A DNA stretch of 28,840 nt from Parvibaculum sp049671045 (GTDB lineage: Bacteria; Pseudomonadota; Alphaproteobacteria; Parvibaculales; Parvibaculaceae). The position numbers were made by a program, and so were the translations under genes. The notes under the pieces were generated by a model. That model ran no database searches and was not told the DNA's origin. It saw only the letters and a program-made list of their open reading frames with translations. This document shows, piece after piece, positions 7,870-15,502 of this stretch (its first letter is position 1; every line of letters begins with the position of its first letter). Location of the stretch: assembly GCF_049671045.1 (NCBI RefSeq), contig NZ_JBATUH010000118.1, positions 1 through 28,840 of the forward strand. Direction: 5' to 3'.

Positions 7870-8025
7870 GCCGCCACGCGGCGCTTCGCCACAGATATTG
7901 TTCGCGCTTTTCTTTGTCGCACGGGGCAGGCGCTTGTGCATCGCCGCCGCCCCGATATGATGCCCGCACGTTCGGATAGGTCATGCGCCGCCCGGTCATG
8001 ACCGGTTGAGAGAAAGTACAGATTG
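7870..8025 (+). promoter_or_regulatory. Promoter of the phytase-like gene
   Basis: TTGTGC (7934-7939) and TATGAT (7956-7961) are 16 bases apart, predicting a start near 7968 and a leader of about 58 bases to ATG 8026. The -10 matches five of six consensus positions, the -35 three. A short GCCGC/GCGGC hairpin (7870-7882) directly follows the cobT stop but has no T-run. Confidence 0.45.
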
Positions 8026-9183
8026 ATGGGCTGGTCCAGGCGTTCCCTGCCGGTTGGAGCCTTCGCGCGGCATACGACCGCCTCTCTGCTCGCCGCCTTC
8101 GTTCTCCTCGCTTCTCCCGGCCTCCCCCACGCAGCCGACGCCGAAGGCGACAGGATCGAGCTTTCGACGCAAGCCGTGCAGTGGAACCCGAAGGACCGCA
8201 GCGACTTCGATGCCGGAAAGCTCGAATGGGCCGGCGGGATCGAGATCAAATCACCGAGCAAGGATTTCGGAGGCTGGTCCGGCATTTCCATCAGCGCCGA
8301 TGGCTCGACGCTTCTGGCGATTTCCGACCTCGGCAAATGGATGACCGCGCAGCTTCTCTATGACGAGAAGGGACGGATCTCGGGCATGGGCGATGCGCGC
8401 ATCGCGCCCATGCTCGGTCGCGACGGCAAGCCGATCGAGGGCAAGGAACTCGCCGACGCCGAAGGCCTCGTCGTGGACGGCACCAATCCGCTCAAATCCG
8501 TCGCCTATGTGAGCTTCGAGCGGCACCACCGCGTTTGGCGCTACGATCTTCACAAGGACGGCTTCGACGCGCGCCCGGCACAGATCCTGACCCAGCGCCA
8601 ATTCGGACGGCTCAGCACCAATGCCGGCATCGAGGCGCTGACCATCCTGCGCCCGGCCGAAGCAAACAAGCCGCCCCGCCTTCTCCTCGTGACCGAAAAC
8701 ACCCGCGACCCGCGCGGCAACGTCCGCGCCTTCATCACCGAGGGCCGCGCGGTGAAGCGCCTGTCCTTCCGCCTGCACGATCCCTACCACCCGACCGACA
8801 TCGCCCGCCTGCCCGATGGCGACCTCCTGGTGCTCGAGCGCCGGTTTTCGCTCCTTGCCGGCGCGGGAATGCAGATCCGCCGGATTCGCAAGGAAGACAT
8901 CAAGCCCAATGCCATCGTCGATGGCGAGGTTCTGCTGGAGGCCGGACGCGAGCGTTCGGTCGACAACATGGAAGGGCTGTCGATCCGTCAGGACCAGCGG
9001 GGCAATGTCTGGGTCTATGTGATGTCGGACGACAACCGGAACCCGCTGCAGCGCACACTGCTCGTCATGTTCCGGCTCAAGTCGGAAACGGTCATGCCCC
9101 ACCATACCCAGGGCACGGCCGAATCGACCGGCGAAGCATCTGGGTCGGCACAAGCTGCCCCAGCGCCCAAACAAGCTGAATAG
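8026..9183 (+). CDS. Secreted esterase-like activity of phytase family protein
   Basis: The 385-residue product begins with a basic region and a hydrophobic core (LLAAFVLLASPGLPHAAD), a probable Sec signal peptide cleaved near residue 37. The mature part fits the phytase-like beta-propeller family: FGGWSGISISADGSTLLAISDLG, DAEGLVVDG, FERHHRVWRYD, STNAGIEALTIL and DNMEGLSI. The repeated D/N-x-EGL/EAL turns are typical. The family is annotated as having esterase/phytase-like folds, but the substrate is not established. ATG 8026 follows AGAGAAAG at 11 bases; the preceding codon is TTG, a less likely start. The last 30 or so residues are low-complexity (GTAESTGEASGSAQAAPAP) and overlap, antisense, the end of the next gene by 92 bases. 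Confidence 0.8.
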   Translation: MGWSRRSLPVGAFARHTTASLLAAFVLLASPGLPHAADAEGDRIELSTQAVQWNPKDRSDFDAGKLEWAGGIEIKSPSKDFGGWSGISISADGSTLLAISDLGKWMTAQLLYDEKGRISGMGDARIAPMLGRDGKPIEGKELADAEGLVVDGTNPLKSVAYVSFERHHRVWRYDLHKDGFDARPAQILTQRQFGRLSTNAGIEALTILRPAEANKPPRLLLVTENTRDPRGNVRAFITEGRAVKRLSFRLHDPYHPTDIARLPDGDLLVLERRFSLLAGAGMQIRRIRKEDIKPNAIVDGEVLLEAGRERSVDNMEGLSIRQDQRGNVWVYVMSDDNRNPLQRTLLVMFRLKSETVMPHHTQGTAESTGEASGSAQAAPAPKQAE

Positions 9184-9784
9184 CGCCGAGCACGGCAAGC
9201 CTCGGCAGCGCCGCCTCGTTCCACTCGCCGCCCATCGCCGTGTGGAAGGAAGCCGTGAAGACGAGCCCGCCCATGAGCGCGGCGACGAAGGGCGCCTCCC
9301 ACCACGGAATGCCCCGCAGCCGGTCGAAGAAATAGATATTGACGATCTGGCCGAGAAGCAGCGAGCCCGTGAAGGCGATGGCCACAGGCACGGGCGCGAC
9401 CTCCTCCACGAAGGAGGCGATCAGGCCCTCGGATTGCGCCCAGAAGATGCCCCCGGCGATGAGCGCCCAGCTTGCGACGGCCGTGCCGAACGCGATCGAG
9501 GGCCCGTGGCGGCGGCTCGTGAGGTTGAGAACGAAGAAGACGGCCGGAAGAAGCAGCACGCCCCGGTTGAGCCAATCGCCCCGGGCAGGGTCGAGAGAGG
9601 GATCGAAGGCGATGAGAAAGCGAAGCTCCCTCGCCGGATCGCCGCGAAAGGCCCAGGCAAGCGCCAGAACGGCAATGAGCGCCGCCACAGGCACGATCGA
9701 GTGCCCGATCGCCGCGAGCACCCGCGCGACGAGGCTTGCGCGCTTTGGCGGAGCGCGCCGTTCAACCCCGCTATCAAGCAGCAT
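9092..9784 (-). CDS. Unknown six-helix membrane protein
   Basis: The 230-residue product has about six hydrophobic segments, near residues 22-46, 75-90, 97-116, 129-150, 163-183 and 192-212. Polar features include FDPSLDPARGDW between helices 1 and 2, and IVNIYFFDRLRGIPWWEAPF. I do not recognise the family. ATG 9784 has GGGGGA about 6 bases upstream. The gene lies just past the rpmB terminator and runs the same way, so it probably has its own promoter or depends on read-through. Its 3' 92 bases overlap the end of the convergent phytase-like gene. It is an inner-membrane protein by topology; no catalytic motif stands out. Confidence 0.7.
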   Translation of the reverse strand: MLLDSGVERRAPPKRASLVARVLAAIGHSIVPVAALIAVLALAWAFRGDPARELRFLIAFDPSLDPARGDWLNRGVLLLPAVFFVLNLTSRRHGPSIAFGTAVASWALIAGGIFWAQSEGLIASFVEEVAPVPVAIAFTGSLLLGQIVNIYFFDRLRGIPWWEAPFVAALMGGLVFTASFHTAMGGEWNEAALPRLAVLGAIQLVWALGQLVPTQMLRRSIRPCPGYGGA

Positions 9785-9837
9785 TGCATTCCCCCGAATT
9801 GCGGCACGAAGTCTAGCCGCCGGGAAATGTATCTGAA

Positions 9838-9866
9838 AAGCAAAACGGGCGGCCGAGGCCACCCGT
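9838..9866 (-). terminator. Rho-independent terminator of rpmB
   Basis: Read on the minus strand, ACGGGTGG pairs with CCGCCCGT (9845-9852 with 9859-9866, one G-T pair, six-base loop) and is followed by TTTTGCTTTTC. It lies 36 bases past the rpmB stop. Confidence 0.8.
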
Positions 9867-9901
9867 TAACCTGTTTTGGAGCCCTGTCCGGGCGCGTCAG
9901 T

Positions 9902-10195
9902 TCAGGCCTGCGCGGCCGCGCGCGCCTTCTCGATGTCGCGCTTGAGCTTCTGGGCGCGGGTCGAAAGGTCGGTATCGCGCGCCTTCACGAGGAAAGCGTC
10001 GAGCCCGCCATTGTGCTCGACCGAGCGCAGGGCATGGGCGGAGATGCGCAGGCTGTACTGGCGGCCAAGCGCGTCGCTGAGGAGCGAGACATTGCAGAGA
10101 TTCGGCAGGAACCGGCGCCGCGTCTTGCGGTTGGCGTGGCTCACATTATTGCCCGACATCACGGCCTTGCCGGTGAGTTCGCAACGACGCGACAT
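9902..10195 (-). CDS. rpmB: 50S ribosomal protein L28
   Basis: L28 is a large-subunit ribosomal protein. The 97-residue product has the family signature MSRRCELTGKAVMSGNNVSH, then RKTRRRFLPNLCNVSLLSDA and the alphaproteobacterial C-terminal extension (KRDIEKARAAAQA). AAGGA lies 9 bases before ATG 10195. The gene is transcribed alone, with its own promoter about 120 bases upstream and an intrinsic terminator just downstream. Single-gene rpmB units are usual in Rhizobiales. Only a single Cys near the N-terminus is seen, so it is probably not the zinc-ribbon form. Confidence 0.97.
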   Translation of the reverse strand: MSRRCELTGKAVMSGNNVSHANRKTRRRFLPNLCNVSLLSDALGRQYSLRISAHALRSVEHNGGLDAFLVKARDTDLSTRAQKLKRDIEKARAAAQA

Positions 10196-10320
10196 GGGAC
10201 CATTCCTTGCAAGTTCGGGGACAGGAGGCCCGATATTTTCCGGACCGCACCCGATTCCCTCAGGTTTCGAAAGTTTTTGACGGCGCAAGCCACCAAGGGC
10301 GCGTCCGTCACAGGCGGGCA

Positions 10321-10349
10321 CGTATAAAAGGCCCTCTCCCGCCCGTCAA
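10321..10349 (-). promoter_or_regulatory. rpmB promoter
   Basis: On the minus strand TTGACG (10349-10344) and TATACG (10326-10321) are separated by exactly 17 bases, a near-consensus housekeeping promoter. Transcription would start near 10314, leaving a 5' leader of about 119 bases before rpmB. That is long enough to hold a control element, though I see no known motif. The promoter lies about 65 bases beyond the meaB stop. Confidence 0.65.
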
Positions 10350-10414
10350 GGCCCCGCGCCTTCCGCCAGCGCGAAAACGGCAAGAATCCGCGCAAAACCG
10401 CCGCCGGAAAGGCC

Positions 10415-11413
10415 TCAGTCCCGCGCCTCGCCCAGCACCACGGCCAGAAGCCGCCGGGCCGCCGCCGTGGGCGTCGTGCGGCCCGATTCCACATCCGCCT
10501 CCAGCGCCGGTATGAGCCTTGCGGCTTCCCTGTTCGCTTTCAGCGCCGCGAAAAGCCCCTCGCGCACCTCCGTCCACATCCAGGATGTGGCCTGCGCCGC
10601 CCGAACCCGGTCGAGTTCGCCCCCCGCCGACATGGCCTCGCGGTGCTGGCCGACCGCCTCCCAGATCGCCTCCAGCCCCTCGCGCCTGAGCGCCGAGGCG
10701 AGTTTCACCGCCGGCTTCCAGAAGGGGCTCTTGGGCCGCATCAGGTGAAGGGCGGTTTTATATTCCATCGCCGTCCGCTTCGCCGCCGGAATGAGGTCGC
10801 CATCGGCCTTGTTGACGACGATGAGATCGGCAAGCTCCATGATGCCGCGCTTGATGCCCTGCAACTCGTCGCCCCCTCCCGGCGAAAGCAGCAGCAGGAA
10901 CATGTCGACCATATCGGCGACCGATGTTTCCGACTGGCCGACGCCGACCGTCTCGATCAGCACCACGTCATAGCCGGCCGCCTCGACGAGAAGCATGGCC
11001 TCGCGCGTGCGCCGCGCGACGCCGCCAAGCGTCCGCCCCGCGGGCGAGGGCCTGATGAAGGCGTTGGGATCGCGCGCCAGCATCTCCATGCGCGTCTTGT
11101 CGCCCAGGATCGAGCCGCCGGAGCGCGCCGAGGACGGGTCGATGGCGAGCACCGCGACCTTGAGGCCGCGCGCGGTGAGGAAGGTGCCGAAGGCTTCGGT
11201 GAAGGTCGACTTGCCGGCGCCGGGCGGGCCGGAAAGGCCGAGCCTGATCGCCCGGCCGGTATCGGGAAGGAGTTCGGTCAGCAGCGCCTGCGCGGCCTGC
11301 TGGTGATCGGCGCGCGAGGATTCGACGAGCGTGATGCCCCGTGCAAGAGCTACCCGCTCGCCTTTCCTGATGCGCGCGGCGAGCGTGGCCGGATTGTCGC
11401 TTCTCTTGTCCAT
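10415..11413 (-). CDS. meaB: Methylmalonyl-CoA mutase-associated GTPase MeaB
   Basis: MeaB is a SIMIBI-class GTPase that protects methylmalonyl-CoA mutase and gates adenosylcobalamin loading. The 332-residue product has Walker A GPPGAGKS (62-69, Lys68), DPSSARSGGSILGDKTRM (switch/base region), the Walker B-like DVVLIETVGVGQSE, and the guanine-specificity motif NKAD. Length is typical. The older name ArgK reflects a mistaken link to arginine transport. The gene lies about 1.5 kb from the mutase gene on the same strand, separated by a divergent DUF3108 gene and a small hypothetical, so they are probably separate transcripts. ATG 11413 has a modest GGAAAG upstream. Confidence 0.95.
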   Translation of the reverse strand: MDKRSDNPATLAARIRKGERVALARGITLVESSRADHQQAAQALLTELLPDTGRAIRLGLSGPPGAGKSTFTEAFGTFLTARGLKVAVLAIDPSSARSGGSILGDKTRMEMLARDPNAFIRPSPAGRTLGGVARRTREAMLLVEAAGYDVVLIETVGVGQSETSVADMVDMFLLLLSPGGGDELQGIKRGIMELADLIVVNKADGDLIPAAKRTAMEYKTALHLMRPKSPFWKPAVKLASALRREGLEAIWEAVGQHREAMSAGGELDRVRAAQATSWMWTEVREGLFAALKANREAARLIPALEADVESGRTTPTAAARRLLAVVLGEARD

Positions 11414-11509
11414 GGCTTTCGTCTTTCCGGCCTTCTGGAGATTCGGCGGGGTTCAATGGCTTCCATACCCGCCGGGCCCCCCCTTGGGAAGACCCTGGCG
11501 GCACGATAC

Positions 11510-11532
11510 GCAAGCAGCCTTGCGACTATACT
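11510..11532 (+). promoter_or_regulatory. Candidate -10 box and inverted repeat before the DUF3108 gene
   Basis: TATACT (11527-11532) matches five of six -10 positions. It is immediately preceded by an inverted repeat GCAAG-CAGC-CTTGC (11510-11523) that would overlap the -35 spacer and could bind a regulator. No good -35 is visible. The predicted leader is about 39 bases. Confidence 0.35.
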
Positions 11533-11577
11533 AGGCGAGATTCGCGACCCGATGGATGGCACCCGGAGGACCCGGAT

Positions 11578-12459
11578 TTGCGAAATCATGTGAGGCTCGC
11601 CGCGCTCGCCGGAGCCGCCCTCATGCTTCTTGCCGCCCATTGCGCCAGCGCGGCCGCCTTTCCGCCGCTTCCGCTCGCCCGGCCGGGCTCAACGGCTCCC
11701 ACGCCCCTGCCGGAGGCGCCACGGCAAAAGGTCGAGGCCCAATTCACGATCTATCTCGGCGGATTTCTGTTCGCGGTCGGCAATTTCACGGCAGATTTCA
11801 CGGACGACACGTATCGCCTGAACACGCTACTGACGACGGCAGGTCTGCCGCGCGCCTTCTACGAGGCCGAGTTCAGGCTTTCGAGCGAAGGACGGCTCGA
11901 ATCCGGCCGTGTCAGGCCCGACCGCTATGTCTCGAACTCACGGGAAAAGAGCAGCGCGCGCAAGATCACGCTCGATTACGACAGCGATGCCATGCCCCAT
12001 ATGACGGCAGTTCCGCCCTATGAGCCGGGCGACCTCGTCGATGTGGCGCCCTATCAGCAGATCGGGACGCAGGACCCCGTGAGCGCCGCGCTTGTGCCGG
12101 TCGCGGGCGAGGCGAGCCCTTGCGACCGCACCATCCCCGTCTTCGACGGGCGCCGCCGCTACGATCTCAAGCTGACCTATGACAGCGAGAAGAAGATGAC
12201 GCCGCGCGGCCTCTCCTCGCCCCGCAAGGTGATCGTCTGCAATGTCCGCTATGTTCCCGTGGCGCCGATCGAGAAACGGAAATTCACCGAAATGCTGAGC
12301 CGGAACGACAGCATCAAGGTCTGGTTCGCGCCTTTCGACGGCGGGCGCGTCTACCTGCCCGTCCGCCTGCAGCTACGCACGCCGCTCGGCGGCGCCGTCA
12401 TGGAACTCACGCATCTGAGCGAAAGCACCAACGCGCCGGGCGCAAACGGCGGCCAATAG
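11578..12459 (+). CDS. Periplasmic DUF3108 domain protein
   Basis: The 293-residue product starts with a signal peptide (LAALAGAALMLLAAHCASAAA) and continues into a beta-rich domain of the DUF3108 type: FTIYLGGFLFAVGNFTADF, then a central SARKITLDYDSDAMPH and FDGRRRYDLKLTY. The family is periplasmic and of unknown biochemical role, suggested to bind or handle envelope lipids or polysaccharides. Two cysteines (Cys-Asp-Arg and VIVCNVRY) might form a disulfide. The start is TTG 11578, chosen because GGAGGA stands seven bases upstream and no in-frame ATG gives the complete signal peptide. The gene is divergent from meaB. An alternative is that the downstream GTG at codon 4 is used. Confidence 0.8.
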   Translation: MRNHVRLAALAGAALMLLAAHCASAAAFPPLPLARPGSTAPTPLPEAPRQKVEAQFTIYLGGFLFAVGNFTADFTDDTYRLNTLLTTAGLPRAFYEAEFRLSSEGRLESGRVRPDRYVSNSREKSSARKITLDYDSDAMPHMTAVPPYEPGDLVDVAPYQQIGTQDPVSAALVPVAGEASPCDRTIPVFDGRRRYDLKLTYDSEKKMTPRGLSSPRKVIVCNVRYVPVAPIEKRKFTEMLSRNDSIKVWFAPFDGGRVYLPVRLQLRTPLGGAVMELTHLSESTNAPGANGGQ

Positions 12460-12464
12460 CGGCG

Positions 12465-12656
12465 CTAGTCGGCGATATAGCCGCGCGCTTCGTCGAGGAG
12501 CAGCCGCAGACGCAGGACGAGATCGCTCTCCGGAGATGTCGAGGAATGCTCCATCTCGGCAAGCAGCGACTCGAGGCGCCGGGCGAGATCCTTGTAGTAA
12601 GCCGAATTGGCGTTTGGGGCAGTGATAGCCTTCGTCAAAATAGCCTCGTCGCGCAT
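12465..12656 (-). CDS. Small hypothetical protein, 63 residues, helical
   Basis: The product MRDEAILTKAITAPNANSAYY... is predicted almost entirely helical and charged, ending LLLDEARGYIAD. Amphipathic patterns (LARRLESLLAEMEHSS) suggest a helical hairpin or small oligomer. There is no signal peptide or membrane segment. Codon use is like that of neighbouring genes. ATG 12656 is the sensible start; the ribosome site is weak. Upstream codons in frame (TTG 12692) would add Cys-rich residues that look unconvincing. It lies just past the convergent DUF3108 gene and downstream of the methylmalonyl-CoA mutase gene, with a 328-base gap. Function is unknown. Confidence 0.5.
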   Translation of the reverse strand: MRDEAILTKAITAPNANSAYYKDLARRLESLLAEMEHSSTSPESDLVLRLRLLLDEARGYIAD

Positions 12657-12984
12657 CGCAAATGCGCGTCCACAGAGGCACTCCCCACCCAAGGTGCCGA
12701 TCAGATCTCGCTTTCTCTCTTTCGTCTGTGCGACAGCCGCGCTCTCCCGGAGCCCATCTCTCCGGGATACGCCTGTTTCGGCTGCCGGTCGCCAATGCCG
12801 CCCGGAGACCGATGAGCCGCCCGCGCCGTCAACCCACCGGCATCGAACGGCCGGCTTTCGGCGCGGGGTTTATATAACTTGGATTAAAGGTGCAAGCCCG
12901 CGCTCGGGAGCGGCGAAATTTTGCCGCACCCGATGCACGTTTTCGAGGCACGACGGTGCCCTGCCTGATTTCAGGCAGCGCGGA
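12657..12984. other. Intergenic gap with hairpins, downstream of the mutase gene
   Basis: No gene is evident. A 7-bp hairpin CCCGGAG/CTCCGGG lies at 12746-12766 and would be in the leader of the 63-residue gene. An AT-rich patch TTTATATAAC near 12869-12878 could be a minus-strand -10 region. A GCGGC/GCCGC repeat spans 12910-12927. The mutase end hairpins (12947-12978) are listed separately. Confidence 0.4.
12947..12978 (-). terminator. Tandem hairpins at the 3' end of the mutase gene
   Basis: Just past the stop, CTGCCTGA-AA-TCAGGCAG (12978-12961) is a perfect 8-bp inverted repeat. It is followed at once by GGCAC-CGTC-GTGCC (12960-12947). There is no long T-run, only TCGAAAA, so this may be a weak terminator or a 3'-end stabiliser. 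Confidence 0.4.
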
Positions 12985-15141
12985 TTACGCCGCCTGGCGC
13001 CGCTTCTCCCGGATGAGCGCCAGAATTTCGGACGCGGCCGCGGGAATATTCGTACCCGGACCGAAAATCGCCGAGGCTCCGGCCTTCTTGAGGAAGTCGT
13101 AATCCTGCTGCGGAATGACGCCGCCGCAGACGACCAGAATGTCTCCGGCCCCTTCCTTCTTCAGCGCCTCGACCAGCGCCGGCACCAGCGTCTTGTGGCC
13201 CGCCGCCTGGCTCGAAATGCCGATCACATGGACGTCATTCTCGATCGCGTCGCGCGCCGCCTCTTCCGGCGTCTGGAAGAGCGGACCGACATCGACGTCG
13301 AAGCCGAGATCGGCGAAAGCGGTCGCGATCACCTTGGCGCCGCGGTCATGGCCGTCCTGCCCCATCTTCACGACGAGCATGCGCGGGCGACGGCCTTCCG
13401 CCTCGGCGAAGTCCTCGATTTCCTGCTTGATATGCATGAAACCCTCATCCCCTTCATAGGCCTGACCGTAAACGCCGGAGATCGACCGGATTTCGGCGCG
13501 ATGGCGGCCGAAGACCCTTTCCATCGCGTCCGAGATTTCGCCGACGGTCGCCCGGGCGCGCGCCGCCTCGACGGCGAGCTGAAGCAGATTGCCCTCGCCC
13601 TTCGCGCCTTCCGTCAGCGCATCGAGCGCGGCCTTGCAACGCGTCTCGTCGCGCGTCCCGCGCACCTGGTTCAGCCGCGCGATCTGGCTCTCGCGCACCT
13701 TGGCATTGTCGATGTCGAGAATCTCGATCGGGTCTTCCTTGGGCGGACGATACTTGTTGACGCCGACGATCACTTCCTCGCCGCGGTCGATGCGCGCCTG
13801 CTTGCGCGCCGCCGCTTCCTCGATCTTGAGCTTGGGCATGCCGGAGGCCACCGCCTTCGTCATGCCGCCCATCTCCTCGACCTCCTCGATGAGCTTCCAC
13901 GCCTCGCTCGCCAGCGCATGCGTCAGGCTCTCGATGTAATAGGAGCCGCCGAGCGGATCGATGACATTGGTGACGCCCGTCTCGTGCTGGATGACGAGCT
14001 GCGTGTTGCGCGCGATGCGGGCCGAAAAGTCGGTCGGCAGCGCGATCGCCTCGTCGAGCGCATTGGTGTGAAGCGACTGGGTGCCGCCAAGCACGGCGGC
14101 GAGCGCCTCGATCGTCGTGCGGATGACGTTGTTATAGGGGTCCTGCTCCGTGAGCGATACGCCCGATGTCTGGCAATGCGTGCGCAGCATCAGCGACTTC
14201 GGATCCTTCGCGCCGAACTCCGACATGATGCGCGACCAGAGGAGCCGCGCGGCGCGCAGCTTCGCCACTTCCATGAAGAAGTTCATGCCGATGGCGAAGA
14301 AGAAGGAGAGGCGCGGCGCGAACTCGTCGACATCGAGACCGGCCTTGAGTGCGGCGCGCACATATTCGCGCCCGTCGGCGAGCGTGAAGGCAAGCTCCTG
14401 AAGCTGCGTCGCGCCCGCTTCCTGCATGTGATAGCCGGAAATCGAGATCGTGTTGAACTTCGGCATGTGCTTCGAGCAATAGCCGATGATGTCCGCAATG
14501 ATCCGCATCGAGGGCTCGGGCGGATAGATATAGGTGTTGCGGACCATGAACTCCTTGAGAATGTCGTTCTGGATCGTGCCGGAGAGCTTGTCCTGGGCGA
14601 CGCCCTGCTCCTCGGCCGCGACGATGTAATTGGCGAGGATCGGGATCACCGCGCCGTTCATCGTCATCGACACCGACATTTCGTCGAGCGGGATCTGGTC
14701 GAAGAGAACCTTCATGTCCTCGACCGAGTCGATCGCGACGCCCGCCTTGCCGACATCGCCGACGACGCGGGGATGATCGCTGTCATAGCCGCGATGGGTC
14801 GCAAGATCGAAGGCGACGGAAAGCCCCTTCTGGCCGGCCGCGAGATTGCGGCGATAGAAGGCGTTCGACTCTTCGGCCGTGGAGAAGCCCGCATATTGTC
14901 GGATGGTCCAGGGGCGGCCCGCATACATGGTCGCCTGCGGCCCTCGCGTGAAGGGCGCGAAACCGGGAAGCGTGTTTGCGTCATAGCCCTCGGCCGCGAC
15001 CCGCTCGAGATCCTCGGCCGTGTAGAGCGGCTTCACGTCGATCCCTTCGGGCGTGTGCCAGACAAGGGAGGACAGACCCTTGCCCTTGAGCTGCTTTTCG
15101 ACCGAGGCTTCCCACTCCTTTATGGTCTTCTTTCCGGCCAT
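12985..15141 (-). CDS. scpA: Methylmalonyl-CoA mutase (adenosylcobalamin-dependent)
   Basis: The enzyme interconverts (R)-methylmalonyl-CoA and succinyl-CoA by a radical mechanism, linking propionyl-CoA, branched-chain and odd-chain breakdown to the TCA cycle. The 718-residue product is full length for the single-chain or large-subunit form. It has an N-terminal substrate TIM barrel (SVAFDLATHRGYDSDHP, GGSYYIE) and a C-terminal B12 domain with DGHDRG, whose His598 is the lower cobalt ligand, plus VVCGGVIP. ATG 15141 is preceded by GGGAGAGAG and starts MAGKKTIKEWEAS, matching family length. No small subunit is adjacent. meaB, its chaperone, lies 1.5 kb further on the same strand. It could also be called mcmA or mutB. 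Confidence 0.96.
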   Translation of the reverse strand: MAGKKTIKEWEASVEKQLKGKGLSSLVWHTPEGIDVKPLYTAEDLERVAAEGYDANTLPGFAPFTRGPQATMYAGRPWTIRQYAGFSTAEESNAFYRRNLAAGQKGLSVAFDLATHRGYDSDHPRVVGDVGKAGVAIDSVEDMKVLFDQIPLDEMSVSMTMNGAVIPILANYIVAAEEQGVAQDKLSGTIQNDILKEFMVRNTYIYPPEPSMRIIADIIGYCSKHMPKFNTISISGYHMQEAGATQLQELAFTLADGREYVRAALKAGLDVDEFAPRLSFFFAIGMNFFMEVAKLRAARLLWSRIMSEFGAKDPKSLMLRTHCQTSGVSLTEQDPYNNVIRTTIEALAAVLGGTQSLHTNALDEAIALPTDFSARIARNTQLVIQHETGVTNVIDPLGGSYYIESLTHALASEAWKLIEEVEEMGGMTKAVASGMPKLKIEEAAARKQARIDRGEEVIVGVNKYRPPKEDPIEILDIDNAKVRESQIARLNQVRGTRDETRCKAALDALTEGAKGEGNLLQLAVEAARARATVGEISDAMERVFGRHRAEIRSISGVYGQAYEGDEGFMHIKQEIEDFAEAEGRRPRMLVVKMGQDGHDRGAKVIATAFADLGFDVDVGPLFQTPEEAARDAIENDVHVIGISSQAAGHKTLVPALVEALKKEGAGDILVVCGGVIPQQDYDFLKKAGASAIFGPGTNIPAAASEILALIREKRRQAA

Positions 15142-15502
15142 CGACTTAACTCTCTCCCGAATTTCCGCTGGCAACACTCTACCATGGGCGACTATCGCCC
15201 CAAAAAGAGGCTCCCGGCCCCAAAAATCGCGCGGAGTATCGAAGAAGCGCGCATATGGGTCAAACGGAACGCCGCATGTGGGCAAATGCCGGGAATACCG
15301 CTGCGTCAAGAATGACGCCGGCAGGGGCAAGATCGCTTGCGATCCGGCCGAAACCGCAACACCATGCACCCCATCCGGTTGCGGCCCGGCCCCGAGGGCT
15401 CATGTGGCCGCGCCGGGCCAAGCGACGGACATTGACCGTCTTCACCGTTCTACCGGCACGCGCACGGAAGGCGTGTCCGCACACCGAGGGGGAATCTCGT
15501 CA
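15142..15502. promoter_or_regulatory. Divergent gap between the mutase and Sel1 lipoprotein genes
   Basis: This 361-base gap has no supportable gene. A perfect inverted repeat GGGCGA-CTA-TCGCCC at 15186-15200 lies 45 bases above the mutase start. On the minus strand it sits between a TTGGGG and a TAGAGT that could serve as weak -35 and -10 (16-base spacer), so it could be an operator. TTGACC near 15434 is a possible -35 for the lipoprotein gene without a matching -10. Confidence 0.3.

Noticed and set aside
12607..15315. A 902-codon open frame on the plus strand
   Set aside because: It lies antisense to the clear methylmalonyl-CoA mutase gene; long antisense frames are expected in GC-rich DNA.
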